Part shown: piece by piece, positions 36,920 through 46,443 of the stretch
How positions within the stretch are numbered: position 1 is the stretch's first letter
How the letters are laid out: every line of letters starts with the position of its first letter
Origin: JAKAGZ01 sp963748105
GTDB taxonomy: Bacteria > Bacteroidota > Ignavibacteria > Ignavibacteriales > Ignavibacteriaceae
Length of the DNA stretch: 64,000 bases
Direction of reading: 5' to 3'
NCBI GenBank assembly: GCA_963748105.1
Contig: CAVVHP010000039.1
Location: 44,316-108,315 of the forward strand
The notes under the pieces: generated by a model
Told to the model about the DNA's origin: nothing
What the model saw: only the letters and a program-made list of their open reading frames with translations
Databases searched by the model: none
Made by a program: the position numbers and the translations under genes

Positions 36920-37732
36920 TTAATATTTTTTTATCAGTTGATCTATTTCTCTTATCTGAATCAGCAGTTCCTTTAATTCACTCAAAGGAAGCTGGCTCTC
37001 GGCATCACTTTTAGCATTTTTCGGATCCGGATGCACTTCAAGAAATAAAAGATCAATTCCTACAGCAGCAGCAGCACGTGCAAGAGGTTTTATAAATTTC
37101 GGCTGACCTCCGCTTTCACCTCCGCTGCTCGGGATCTGCACGGAATGTGTCGCATCCATTACAACCGGGTAACCAAGCTCTTTCATAATAATTAAAGAAC
37201 GCATATCGACCACCAGATTGTGATATCCGAAAGTTGTTCCCCTCTCAGTTAACAAAATATTTTTATTCCCGGTTGATGCAACTTTATCTGCAGCGTGTTT
37301 CATATCTTCCGGTGCGAGAAATTGGCCCTTTTTAATGTTTACTATTTTACCCGATTCTCCTGCGGCAATCAGCAAATCTGTTTGGCGGCAAAGAAATGCA
37401 GGTATTTGTAAAACATCAACAACCTCGGCTGCGTTTTTTACTTCTTCAGTAGTGTGAACGTCAGTCAACACAGGCAGCTCAAACCCATTTTTCACTTTTC
37501 CGAGAATCGACAAAGCTTCAGCATCACCTATCCCGGTAAAAGATTTTCCGCTTGTTCTGTTCGCTTTTTTATAGCTTGCCTTAAAAATAAATGGGATATC
37601 CAAATCTTCAGTAATTTTTTTTATTTCTTCCGCCGTGTGCATTATCATATTTTCGTTTTCAACCACACAGGGTCCCGCAATCAGTGCAAAGGGCCTATTT
37701 CCACCGATTTGATAATTTTTTATTTTCACCAT
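36920..37732 (-). CDS. kdsA: 3-deoxy-8-phosphooctulonate synthase
   Basis: 270 residues. Condenses phosphoenolpyruvate and arabinose 5-phosphate to Kdo 8-phosphate. Motifs: FALIAGPCVVEN, FKASYKKANRTS, LTDVHTTEEV, ERGTTFGYHNLVVD, MDATHSVQIPS and FLEVHPDPKNAKSDAESQLPL. Cys in GPCV suggests the metal-dependent class. The first gene of the operon kdsA-unknown-kdsD-lptC-lptA-lptB. Confidence 0.96.
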   Translation of the reverse strand: MVKIKNYQIGGNRPFALIAGPCVVENENMIMHTAEEIKKITEDLDIPFIFKASYKKANRTSGKSFTGIGDAEALSILGKVKNGFELPVLTDVHTTEEVKNAAEVVDVLQIPAFLCRQTDLLIAAGESGKIVNIKKGQFLAPEDMKHAADKVASTGNKNILLTERGTTFGYHNLVVDMRSLIIMKELGYPVVMDATHSVQIPSSGGESGGQPKFIKPLARAAAAVGIDLLFLEVHPDPKNAKSDAESQLPLSELKELLIQIREIDQLIKKY

Positions 37733-37997
37733 TTATTTCAACTTTCTTATGATTAATACGTTTTTAAAATTTACATTAATAGTTAAAATTAAGGAATATC
37801 ACTTTAATAATTATGATAAATGGTTTTAAGTAATTAGACTTAAAGCATATTTTACTTTTGATACTTAAAACTGCATTTCTTTAATGTAATAATGCATTAA
37901 ATATAAAGAAATCATTATATTTATTGAACTTTATTTTAATTTAGATTCATTTTTGGCCTGAATGAATCAATACCCTAAATCAAAACAAAGAGATTTT

Positions 37998-40496
37998 ATG
38001 ATAAAAAACAGATTTCCAGCTAAAATTTTATTTTTAATATTATTGCTGATATATCCTTTCTCGGAAATATATTCCCAACTGAAACCCGTTAAAAACGCAG
38101 CTGAGATTAAACTTGCTCTCGATAAACTAAATGTTCTGGGCAGTGTTCTATACATCGCAGCTCACCCTGATGATGAAAATACAGCATTACTGGCTTACTG
38201 CACATCGGGAAAATTATTCAGAACAGGATATCTGGCTTTAACTCGCGGGGACGGTGGACAAAATCTTATAGGCAGTGAGCAGGGCGAAGAATTGAGCGTA
38301 ATCAGAACGCAGGAACTGTTGGCCGCCAGGAAAACAGACGGAGCTGAACAGTTTTTCAGCCGGGCAATCGATTTTGGATATTCAAAAAATTCTGAAGAAA
38401 CTCTAAACATCTGGGGAAGACAAAAAATTCTTTCGGATGTTGTATGGGTTATAAGAAAATTCAGACCCGATATTATAGTTTTACGTTTCCCAGGTGATGG
38501 ATCAGGTGGACACGGAAATCACACAGCTTCTGCTATTCTGGCAAAAGAAGCTTATAAAATTTCAAATGATACGAATGCCTTCCCTGAACAATTGAAATAT
38601 GTAAAACCATGGCAGCCAAAGCGGCTATTCTGGAATGCCTGGACATGGCGCAATGCTAAAATACCCGACAACGCAATAAGCATTGATCTTGGCGGTTATA
38701 ATTCCCTGCTAGGAAAATCATATACAGAAATTGCGGCTAAAAGTAGAAGCATGCACAAAAGCCAGGGTTTCGGCTCTTCCGGAAGGCGCGGCGAAAGTAT
38801 TAATTATTTTGTACAGTACGATGGTACACCAGCAAAGGATGATCTTTTTGATGATATAAACACCAGCTGGTCAAGAGTTCCGGGTGGAAAAATGATCGGT
38901 AAACTTTTAAGTGAAGCAGATAAAAATTTCAACCCTGAAAAACCGGCAGATATAATCCCTGTACTTTTAAACGCACTTTCTGAAATGAAAAAATTAAAAG
39001 AAAGCTACTGGGTTTTACAAAAAGAAAAAGAATTACTGGATGTTATTCGTTCGGCTTCTGGTTTATGGATGGAAGCAATTGCATCTGATTATTCATCTGT
39101 GCCCGATGGATCGGTCAACATTAAAGCCGGGATAGTCAACAGATCAGATTACCCGATTGAATTAATAAAGGTTGAATTTGAGTATGGAGAAAATATCACT
39201 AAGAACATTCCGCTAAAGTATAATAAGTTTACAAATATTGAATCCGCTGTAACACTTCCCAAAAAGATTAATCTCACACAACCGTACTGGTTACGAAACG
39301 AACACGGCAAAGGGACTTACAAAGTAAATGAACAGAGACTTATTGGTAAACCGGAAAATGATTCTCCCCTGAATGTAAAATTTGTCCTGAAATTTGGTGA
39401 TAATGATCTCACATACAAGATTCCTGTAATTTACAGGTGGACAGATCCGGTAACCGGTGAAAACTACAGGCCATTTGAAATTCGTCCGGCCTTATCAATA
39501 AACCTGGAAAATACAGTTTATGTTTTCCCAGATGATAATGAAAAGGCTATCAAAATAACTTTAAAGAGTAATGCTAAAAATGTAAATGGCAAATTAAAAT
39601 TTAATCTTGCAAAAGAGTGGAATATTAGACCTTCAGAAATAGCATTTAATCTTAAAAATAAAAATGACGAACAGCAGTTTTTGATAAAGATTAAGCCTCC
39701 GCTTAAAAGTTCAGATGTAAAATTGTCGGCTTATGCTGAGACTAATTATGGTATTGTAGATAAAGGCATTGAGACAATCGATTATCAGCATATTCCAATT
39801 CAGACTTTATTTCCACCGGCAAAAACAAAACTAATTCGTTTGGATATTATTAAAGTGATATCTAACGTTGGCTATATTATGGGAGCGGGCGATTTAATAC
39901 CGGGTGAATTAAAAGAACTAGGATACAATGTGCATTTGTTAAGTGATGATGAACTAGACAATGCCGACCTGTCAAAATACGATGCTATTGTAGCAGGTGT
40001 AAGAGCTTATAATACCAGGGACAGGCTGGCGGTCGATCAGCAAAGATTGATAGATTATGTGAAAAATGGCGGAACTTATTTTGTTCAATACAATAAAAGT
40101 TTCAATCTTGTTACGGATAAAATCGGTCCGTATCCTATTGAACTTTCACACGACAGGGTAACTGTAGAAGAAGCCCCCGTTAACTTTATTAACAGAAGCA
40201 GCCCTCTTTTAAATTTCCCAAATAAAATTTCAAAAAAGGACTTTGACGGTTGGATACAGGAAAGAGGATTATATTTTGCAGATAAATGGGACGCAAAATA
40301 TAAAACAGTAATTTCCTCACACGATCCGGGAGAGATACCGTTAAAAGGCGGACTTCTTTACACACATTATGGGAAAGGACTTTTTATTTATTCTGGTTAT
40401 TCCTGGTTCCGGCAGCTCCCCGCCGGTGTATCGGGTGCTTTCAGAATTTTCATAAATCTTATTTCAGCTGGTAAAGAATCATCACAGACAAACTAA
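37998..40496 (+). CDS. Exported PIG-L family deacetylase with C-terminal extension
   Basis: 832 residues from the ATG at 37998, which starts a proper signal peptide (FLILLLIYPFSEIYSQ); an upstream ATG at 37962 is less likely. The zinc deacetylase core has AAHPDDEN at its start and GHGNH near residue 170. Residues 350-600 are beta-rich, and the last 200 form a class-I-glutamine-amidotransferase-like fold (YDAIVAGVRAYNTRDRL). Probably removes acetyl groups from exported or imported glycans. Directly upstream of a sodium symporter. Confidence 0.88.
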   Translation: MIKNRFPAKILFLILLLIYPFSEIYSQLKPVKNAAEIKLALDKLNVLGSVLYIAAHPDDENTALLAYCTSGKLFRTGYLALTRGDGGQNLIGSEQGEELSVIRTQELLAARKTDGAEQFFSRAIDFGYSKNSEETLNIWGRQKILSDVVWVIRKFRPDIIVLRFPGDGSGGHGNHTASAILAKEAYKISNDTNAFPEQLKYVKPWQPKRLFWNAWTWRNAKIPDNAISIDLGGYNSLLGKSYTEIAAKSRSMHKSQGFGSSGRRGESINYFVQYDGTPAKDDLFDDINTSWSRVPGGKMIGKLLSEADKNFNPEKPADIIPVLLNALSEMKKLKESYWVLQKEKELLDVIRSASGLWMEAIASDYSSVPDGSVNIKAGIVNRSDYPIELIKVEFEYGENITKNIPLKYNKFTNIESAVTLPKKINLTQPYWLRNEHGKGTYKVNEQRLIGKPENDSPLNVKFVLKFGDNDLTYKIPVIYRWTDPVTGENYRPFEIRPALSINLENTVYVFPDDNEKAIKITLKSNAKNVNGKLKFNLAKEWNIRPSEIAFNLKNKNDEQQFLIKIKPPLKSSDVKLSAYAETNYGIVDKGIETIDYQHIPIQTLFPPAKTKLIRLDIIKVISNVGYIMGAGDLIPGELKELGYNVHLLSDDELDNADLSKYDAIVAGVRAYNTRDRLAVDQQRLIDYVKNGGTYFVQYNKSFNLVTDKIGPYPIELSHDRVTVEEAPVNFINRSSPLLNFPNKISKKDFDGWIQERGLYFADKWDAKYKTVISSHDPGEIPLKGGLLYTHYGKGLFIYSGYSWFRQLPAGVSGAFRIFINLISAGKESSQTN

Positions 40497-40507
40497 TAAA
40501 GGATAAA

Positions 40508-40645
40508 GTGGAAGAACTTAAAAAGAAAAATATTTCCGAAGATCCCCCGCTATTCAAAAAATGGCGCAGCTGGTATATCCTCGTACTGGCAAATCTTGCC
40601 GGGCTAATAATACTTTTTTATTTATTTACAAAAATATTTGAATGA
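40508..40645 (+). CDS. Tiny single-span membrane protein, coupled to symporter
   Basis: 45 residues from a GTG start: a charged N-terminus (VEELKKKNISEDPPLFKKW) and one membrane helix (WYILVLANLAGLIILFYLF). The stop overlaps the start of the symporter gene by 4 bases (ATGA). The PPLFKKW segment before the helix looks conserved in comparable positions next to sodium/solute symporters in Bacteroidota, as far as I recall. It is probably a small accessory subunit. Confidence 0.7.
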   Translation: MEELKKKNISEDPPLFKKWRSWYILVLANLAGLIILFYLFTKIFE

Positions 40646-42336
40646 GAAATCTCGACTGGATTGTATTAATCGGATCATTATTGCTGATTGTACTCTACGG
40701 CATATGGAAAAGTCGCGGCAGTAAAGACATGAAAGGATATCTCCTATCCAATAATGATATGAAATGGTACACAATTGCTTTTTCTATTATGGCTACCCAG
40801 GCAAGCGCAATTACATTTCTGTCAACACCGGGTCAGGCATATATCGACGGGATGAGATTTGTGCAATTTTATCTCGGGCTTCCGGTCGCAATGGTTATTC
40901 TTTCCATTACAGCCGTACCTCTTTATCACAAACTTAAAGTTTACACGGCATATGAATATCTTGAAACCAAATTTGATCTTAAAACACGGGCACTTGCTGC
41001 ATTTTTGTTTCTCATACAAAGAGGACTTGCAACAGGACTTACTATTTATGCCCCTTCAATAATTCTATCCATACTACTGGGATGGAATATTTATATCACC
41101 AACCTTGTGATTGGAGGAGTTGTAATAATATATACAACTACCGGTGGTTCAAAGGCTGTAGGCTGGACACAATTCCACCAGATGATAATTATCACAATAG
41201 GAATGTTTGCAGCATTTTATATGATAATTCACCTTCTGCCCGATAATGTCTCTTTTCTCGATTCCGTTAAAGTCGCCGGCAAACTCGGTAAATTAAATGC
41301 TATTGATTTTTCTTTTGATCTGGATAACAGGTATAGTTTCTGGTCAGGTATAATTGGTGGATTATTTTTACAGCTGTCTTATTTCGGAACTGACCAGTCG
41401 CAGGTGCAGAGATATTTAACGGGTGAATCAATAAAACAAAGCAGGCTAGGATTACTTTTTAACGGGATAGTAAAAATACCGATGCAGTTCAGTATCTTAT
41501 TTATCGGTGCAATGCTATTTGTTTTCTATCAATTTGTTGCTCCCCCGCTCTTTTTTAATCCAGTTGAAACTGCAAAAGTTAAAAGCAGTGTTCATGCAGA
41601 GGCCTACAATAATTTAGAATCTGATTACAACCAGGTTTTTAAACAAAAGAAAGATAAACTGAATGACCTTGTAAATTCTATTCATAACTCTGACGAATCA
41701 AAAACAAATGAGATACAGGATGAAATTTCAAAAGATAACGGCAGGATCAAACAATTAAGAATTCAGGCAGCTGATGTTATTTCCCAAAATGACCCGGCCT
41801 CTGATACTAATGATACAAATTATATTTTTCTAACATTTGTATTGACGTACCTTCCTGCCGGGCTGGTAGGCCTGGTACTTGCGGCAATTCTTGCAGCTTC
41901 TATGTCCTCAACTTCTTCAGAGATAAATGCTCTTGCGTCCACAACAATTGTGGACATTTATAAACGAATGATGAATAAAAATGCGAAAGACAAACACTAT
42001 GTGTGGGTTACTAAAACCGCAACAGTCTTGTGGGGAATATTTGCTATCTTATTCGCCAGTTTTGCAAATAAATTAGGATCATTGATTGAAGCTGTAAATA
42101 TTCTTGGTTCTCTTTTTTATGGAACTATTCTTGGGATTTTCCTCCTGGCATTTTATTTCAAAAGGATAAATGCCACACCCACCTTTCTTTCAGCTATCAT
42201 CTCAGAGATCATAGTGCTTTTATGCTTCGCATTCACTGATATTTCTTATTTATGGTACAATGTAATAGGCTGTCTGTTGGTTATAATTCTGGCTCACATT
42301 CTAAATTCATTTTTTAAGGAAGAAAATCTGGCATAA
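40642..42336 (+). CDS. Sodium/solute symporter (SSS family)
   Basis: 564 residues, about 13 membrane helices of the SSS fold. Motifs include TQASAITFLSTPGQAY, GFxx-type GGLFLQLSYFGTDQSQVQRYL and AAILAASMSSTSSEINALAS, the last holding the sodium-site serines. A hydrophilic loop at about 310-380 is longer than usual. Likely substrate is a sugar or sialic-acid-like compound, suggested by the deacetylase gene just upstream, but this is inference. Confidence 0.92.
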   Translation: MRNLDWIVLIGSLLLIVLYGIWKSRGSKDMKGYLLSNNDMKWYTIAFSIMATQASAITFLSTPGQAYIDGMRFVQFYLGLPVAMVILSITAVPLYHKLKVYTAYEYLETKFDLKTRALAAFLFLIQRGLATGLTIYAPSIILSILLGWNIYITNLVIGGVVIIYTTTGGSKAVGWTQFHQMIIITIGMFAAFYMIIHLLPDNVSFLDSVKVAGKLGKLNAIDFSFDLDNRYSFWSGIIGGLFLQLSYFGTDQSQVQRYLTGESIKQSRLGLLFNGIVKIPMQFSILFIGAMLFVFYQFVAPPLFFNPVETAKVKSSVHAEAYNNLESDYNQVFKQKKDKLNDLVNSIHNSDESKTNEIQDEISKDNGRIKQLRIQAADVISQNDPASDTNDTNYIFLTFVLTYLPAGLVGLVLAAILAASMSSTSSEINALASTTIVDIYKRMMNKNAKDKHYVWVTKTATVLWGIFAILFASFANKLGSLIEAVNILGSLFYGTILGIFLLAFYFKRINATPTFLSAIISEIIVLLCFAFTDISYLWYNVIGCLLVIILAHILNSFFKEENLA

Positions 42337-42416
42337 AAGAAGAACAAGCTATTTCCCTTAAAGAATTTTAATCATTATTTTCATACAGGTGTTTTAATCA
42401 CTATAATAATTGAAAA

Positions 42417-42992
42417 GTGGAACCGGACAGAAAATCACAGATATTAAAAGCGGCAATTAAGAGATTTGCAAGACATGGTTTGCACAAAACCACTCTTGAT
42501 GAAATAGCACGCGATCTTAGAATCGGTAAAGCCACGCTTTATCACTACTTTGAATCCAAAGATGCATTGTTTTTTGCCACACTTGAATATGACTCCAATC
42601 TAATTCTGGAAGAGATCAGAACTATCTTTAATCACGATGAGCTGTCTTTAAAAGAAAAATTCACTGAATATTTTGTTTACAAAGAAAATATTTTTGAGAG
42701 ATATAAATTAATTTATGACCTGGTTACAATGCTGTTAAGTGAGGAAGGGCTTGAAAGAGAGATCAATGTCCTGACGAACCTGCTTAAAAGTGAAGAAAAT
42801 ATTTTGAAAAAAGCACTGTCAAAAACTTATTCAAATAAAAAAGCAAAAATGAATCCGCAGATTCCTGCATTTTTTGTACACGCGAGCTGGGGAATTTTAT
42901 TCAGTGGAAGGCTAAATTTCATAACTAATCCGGAGAAACCATTACCTACAAAAGACTTCTTTTTAAGAAGCTTCGAAAATTTTCTTAAATAA
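42417..42992 (+). CDS. TetR/AcrR-family regulator
   Basis: 191 residues from GTG. N-terminal helix-turn-helix: FARHGLHKTTLDEIARDL, GKATLYHYFESKDALF. The C-terminal ligand-binding domain is not assignable. The preceding gene is the symporter, 80 bases away and on the same strand; the target is unknown. Confidence 0.9.
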   Translation: MEPDRKSQILKAAIKRFARHGLHKTTLDEIARDLRIGKATLYHYFESKDALFFATLEYDSNLILEEIRTIFNHDELSLKEKFTEYFVYKENIFERYKLIYDLVTMLLSEEGLEREINVLTNLLKSEENILKKALSKTYSNKKAKMNPQIPAFFVHASWGILFSGRLNFITNPEKPLPTKDFFLRSFENFLK

Positions 42993-42997
42993 TAGCT

Positions 42998-43711
42998 TTA
43001 CATTTCCCGGTTATCAGTATCCGCATCATCGTCATTGTCATCATCCAGCATTATTTTTTCGTATTTATGTTTGATCAGTTGTGCTTCAACTATAAAATAA
43101 ACATCCTCTGCAATATTAGTTGCGTGGTCACCCATTCTTTCCATTTGTCTTGAAGTAACAAGCAAGGAAATTGCTTCATCTATAACTGCCGGTTCGGCTT
43201 TCATAAGCTTAATTAATATTTTATAATTTTCACTGTTTAGTGCATCGAGCTTGTCATCTGTTTTCAGAACTTTGTGAGCTAATTTTGCATCATTTTCTAT
43301 AAATGAATCTATAGAATCTTTGACCATTTCCTTGGCGACTTTTGCCATTTCCGAAAATTTTGTTTTACCTATGAATGAAGGTTTCTTTTTCAACATTAAG
43401 AAAGCTTCTGCAATATTAACAGCAATGTCTCCAATTCTCTCAAGATTATTGTTAATTGTAAGCGAAGACATTATAAGCCTGAGATCCATTGCAACGGGCT
43501 GGTTCAGTGCAAAGATTTTCTGGCAGATTTTTTCAATCTTCACATCGTACTTATCCACTTTTTTATCCCTTTCAATCACAACCTGCGCCAGATCAGCATC
43601 TTCTTCTTCCATTGCTCTTATAGCAAAATCAACCTGTTCATCTACAAGACTACACATTTTAATGAGCCTTGTTTTTAACTTTTCAATTTGTATGTCAAAT
43701 AATCTTTCCAT
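42998..43711 (-). CDS. phoU: Phosphate transport regulator PhoU
   Basis: 237 residues made of two three-helix repeats with the metal-site motifs (ERIGDIAVNIAE and ERMGDHATNIAED). PhoU links phosphate transport with the PhoR/PhoB-type system. Its acidic tail (DDDNDDDADTDN) is odd. It is the last gene of a phnDCE-pstB-phoU run. Confidence 0.95.
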   Translation of the reverse strand: MERLFDIQIEKLKTRLIKMCSLVDEQVDFAIRAMEEEDADLAQVVIERDKKVDKYDVKIEKICQKIFALNQPVAMDLRLIMSSLTINNNLERIGDIAVNIAEAFLMLKKKPSFIGKTKFSEMAKVAKEMVKDSIDSFIENDAKLAHKVLKTDDKLDALNSENYKILIKLMKAEPAVIDEAISLLVTSRQMERMGDHATNIAEDVYFIVEAQLIKHKYEKIMLDDDNDDDADTDNREM

Positions 43712-43736
43712 TAAGTCCTCTTAATGTTTTACATTT

Positions 43737-44504
43737 TTAACCGAATCTGCCTGTTACATAATCTTCAGTCTGTTTTTCTTTCGGTTTGGTAAATATTTTT
43801 TTAGTCTTATCAAATTCTATTAGTTCGCCGAGATAAAAGAAAGCGGTTAAATCACTAACCCTGGCGGCCTGCTGCATATTATGTGTTACAATTACAATTG
43901 TATATAATTTTTTCAAATCGTGAATCAAATCTTCAATTTTTGCAGTTGAAATCGGATCAAGTGCGCTTGCCGGTTCATCCATTAAAACAATTTCCGGTTC
44001 TACGGCCAGGGTACGAGCAATGCAAAGTCTTTGCTGCTGTCCACCGGATAGTCCAAGCCCCGGTGAGTGAAGCCTGTCTTTTACTTCATCCCATAATGCT
44101 GCCTTACTCAAGGACTTTTCAACAATTTCATCAAGTTTTTTCCTTTTTCTTGTCCCGTTAAGTCTTGTACCATAGATAACATTATCATAAACACTCATCG
44201 GAAACAGGTTCGGTTTTTGAAAAACCATTCCTACTCTTCTTCTAAGATCAACTACATCAAGCTTTTTATCGTAAATGTCCTGATTATCCACATATACTTT
44301 GCCTTTAATTTGAACTTTATCAATCAGATCGTTCATCCTGTTGAGTGTTCTCAAAAAAGTTGACTTGCCGCAGCCTGACGGACCAATAAGAGCAGTAACC
44401 TTCTGAGATGGAAGTTCAAGACTTATATTATTTAATGCCTGCTTGGGGCCATAAAATAAGCTAAGTGTTTCAGTTTTTATTTTGCATTCTTTAATTTCTT
44501 TCAT
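43737..44504 (-). CDS. pstB: Phosphate ABC transporter ATPase PstB
   Basis: 255 residues. Walker A GPSGCGKSTFLR, signature LSGGQQQR, Walker B IVLMDEPASALDP. The motifs VFQKPNLFPMSVYDNV and TALIGP are PstB-typical. No pstS, pstC or pstA is in the window; the upstream genes encode a Phn-type permease and its own ATPase. Confidence 0.94.
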   Translation of the reverse strand: MKEIKECKIKTETLSLFYGPKQALNNISLELPSQKVTALIGPSGCGKSTFLRTLNRMNDLIDKVQIKGKVYVDNQDIYDKKLDVVDLRRRVGMVFQKPNLFPMSVYDNVIYGTRLNGTRKRKKLDEIVEKSLSKAALWDEVKDRLHSPGLGLSGGQQQRLCIARTLAVEPEIVLMDEPASALDPISTAKIEDLIHDLKKLYTIVIVTHNMQQAARVSDLTAFFYLGELIEFDKTKKIFTKPKEKQTEDYVTGRFG

Positions 44505-44608
44505 TAATCCAAAATTAGAAAAAAGAGTATATCTACCAACATTCTCTGGTAAATATACAACTTATAGGATGTGATTATAGAACTGGTAGATTAAATTTGT
44601 GTTAATTA

Positions 44609-45685
44609 TTAATAAATAGCTTCGCGAATTTTAGCACTTATATAGTCCATTACCCAGACTACAAAAGCGATCATCAGAATTATCAGTCCTACTTCGTGCC
44701 AGCGGGCTAGTCCCTGGTATTGCATAAGCATTGTACCTATACCACCACCGCCAACCAAACCAATAATAGTTGCCATTCTCACATTTATATCCCAGCGATA
44801 AATTGTAAATGAAAGAAACGGTAAAACTATCTGTGGAACAACAGCATACCACACAACCTGAAATTTGTTCGCGCCTGTAGCTGTAATGGCTTCCACCGGC
44901 CCAACTTCAATATTCTCTATTGCCTCTGAATATAATTTTGCGTTCCCGGCAATTGTATGCACAAGAAGCGCTACCATTCCTGCAAACGGCCCGATTCCAA
45001 CCCAAACTGAAAAAATAATTGCCCAGATCAAAGGCTCAATAGATCTGACAAAATTTAGTAAAATTCTTAAAATATAATATATGACAAATGTCAATTTGTT
45101 ATCTTTCATCAGATTACGGGCAGTAACAAAACTTAGAAGCAAAGTCGGTGGAATTGAAATCAGGGTTGCCAAAAGAGCAATGTATATTGTCTCTATCATT
45201 GCAAACATCGCTTCATCAAATATTCTAAGTTCAGGTTTAAAAAGAGCACCAAATATTCTTTCTGCGCCATGGATCCCTTCACTACTGAAAAGATCAACCA
45301 GGGAAAGACGCGTAATTATCCAGCCAGCAATAAAAGTAATATTAAAAAGAAACCAGCCGAAAATTTCGACAGTCCATTTTGTTGTTTTGTTATCTTTTGC
45401 AATACCAAAAAGTTTGCAGGAAAGTGATGTTTTTGTAAGTGCCCAGAAAGTTCCGAGAAATATTGAAATTATAAACAGAATACCTATCTCAGTCCAGGAA
45501 AACGGAAGATCTTTCAGATCAAGAATAAATTTGTAATAAATTGCTCGTTGAAGTACTAGTATACTGTAAAAGACAAAGAAGATATCGAGAAAAATTGCTT
45601 TGTAAAGATTTGCTTTATCTTCTTTGTCCTTGTTTTGCTGGATGATTTTTGTCGGATGTAATTCTAGTTCGGGATTAGTTATCAT
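44609..45685 (-). CDS. phnE: Phosphonate/phosphate ABC permease PhnE
   Basis: 358 residues, longer than the usual 270. The C-terminal two thirds form the permease domain with the EAA-like loop (GPVEAITATGANKFQVVWYAVVPQ) and six helices. The N-terminal extension (residues 1-120) adds two or three membrane segments. It overlaps phnC by 4 bases. Transports phosphonate, phosphite or phosphate together with PhnD/PhnC. Confidence 0.92.
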   Translation of the reverse strand: MITNPELELHPTKIIQQNKDKEDKANLYKAIFLDIFFVFYSILVLQRAIYYKFILDLKDLPFSWTEIGILFIISIFLGTFWALTKTSLSCKLFGIAKDNKTTKWTVEIFGWFLFNITFIAGWIITRLSLVDLFSSEGIHGAERIFGALFKPELRIFDEAMFAMIETIYIALLATLISIPPTLLLSFVTARNLMKDNKLTFVIYYILRILLNFVRSIEPLIWAIIFSVWVGIGPFAGMVALLVHTIAGNAKLYSEAIENIEVGPVEAITATGANKFQVVWYAVVPQIVLPFLSFTIYRWDINVRMATIIGLVGGGGIGTMLMQYQGLARWHEVGLIILMIAFVVWVMDYISAKIREAIY

Positions 45686-46443
45686 CTTATTTCAACCTCT
45701 TCAGCTTCATCCCCGTAAATTGTTTTGAACCAGTTTTCATCAATACTTTTTGGCTGGCCCTCGTAAATTATTTCTCCTGCTTTAAGTGCAATAACCCGAG
45801 TTGCATATCTTCTTACAAGGCTAAGAAAATGCAGGTTACAAATTACAGTAGTTCCTAATTCCTTATTAATTTTCTCGAAATATTGCATTACCGAATTTGA
45901 AGTTGCAGGATCAAGTGATGCCACAGGTTCATCGGCCAGTAATAATTTCGGATTCTGCATAAGGCTTCTTGCAATAGCAACACGCTGCTGCTGTCCGCCA
46001 CTGAGTGAATCAGCACGAATATCTGCTTTTTCACTAATTCCCACGGTTTCAAGACTTTTATAAGCCTCATCATAAACTTCTTTAGGAAATTTTTCAAAAA
46101 TAGACGGGAGAGTTTTTAACTGACCAAGTCTGCCAGCGATAACATTTGTCAAAACAGATCTTCTTTTAATAAGATTGAACTGCTGGAACACCATTCCTAT
46201 ATTTGACTTTACTTTTCGTAATTCCTCGCCTTTCACGTGTGTTACATCTTTACCTAAAAAATGAACTGCACCTGCTGTGGGTTCAATCAAACGATTGATG
46301 CAGCGCAGAAGTGTCGACTTCCCCGAACCGCTGAGTCCAATTATTACTAAAAATTCACCTTCTTCAACTTCAAATGAAACGCCCTTTAAAGCATGGGTAC
46401 CGTTTTTATAAATCTTATGAAGATTCTGAACTTTTAGAATCAT
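45682..46443 (-). CDS. phnC: Phosphonate/phosphate ABC ATPase PhnC
   Basis: 253 residues. Walker A GLSGSGKSTLLR, signature SLSGGQQQR, Walker B LLLADEPVASLDP and ICNLH switch. It overlaps both neighbours by 4 bases, so phnD, phnC and phnE are co-translated. Confidence 0.94.
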   Translation of the reverse strand: MILKVQNLHKIYKNGTHALKGVSFEVEEGEFLVIIGLSGSGKSTLLRCINRLIEPTAGAVHFLGKDVTHVKGEELRKVKSNIGMVFQQFNLIKRRSVLTNVIAGRLGQLKTLPSIFEKFPKEVYDEAYKSLETVGISEKADIRADSLSGGQQQRVAIARSLMQNPKLLLADEPVASLDPATSNSVMQYFEKINKELGTTVICNLHFLSLVRRYATRVIALKAGEIIYEGQPKSIDENWFKTIYGDEAEEVEIR

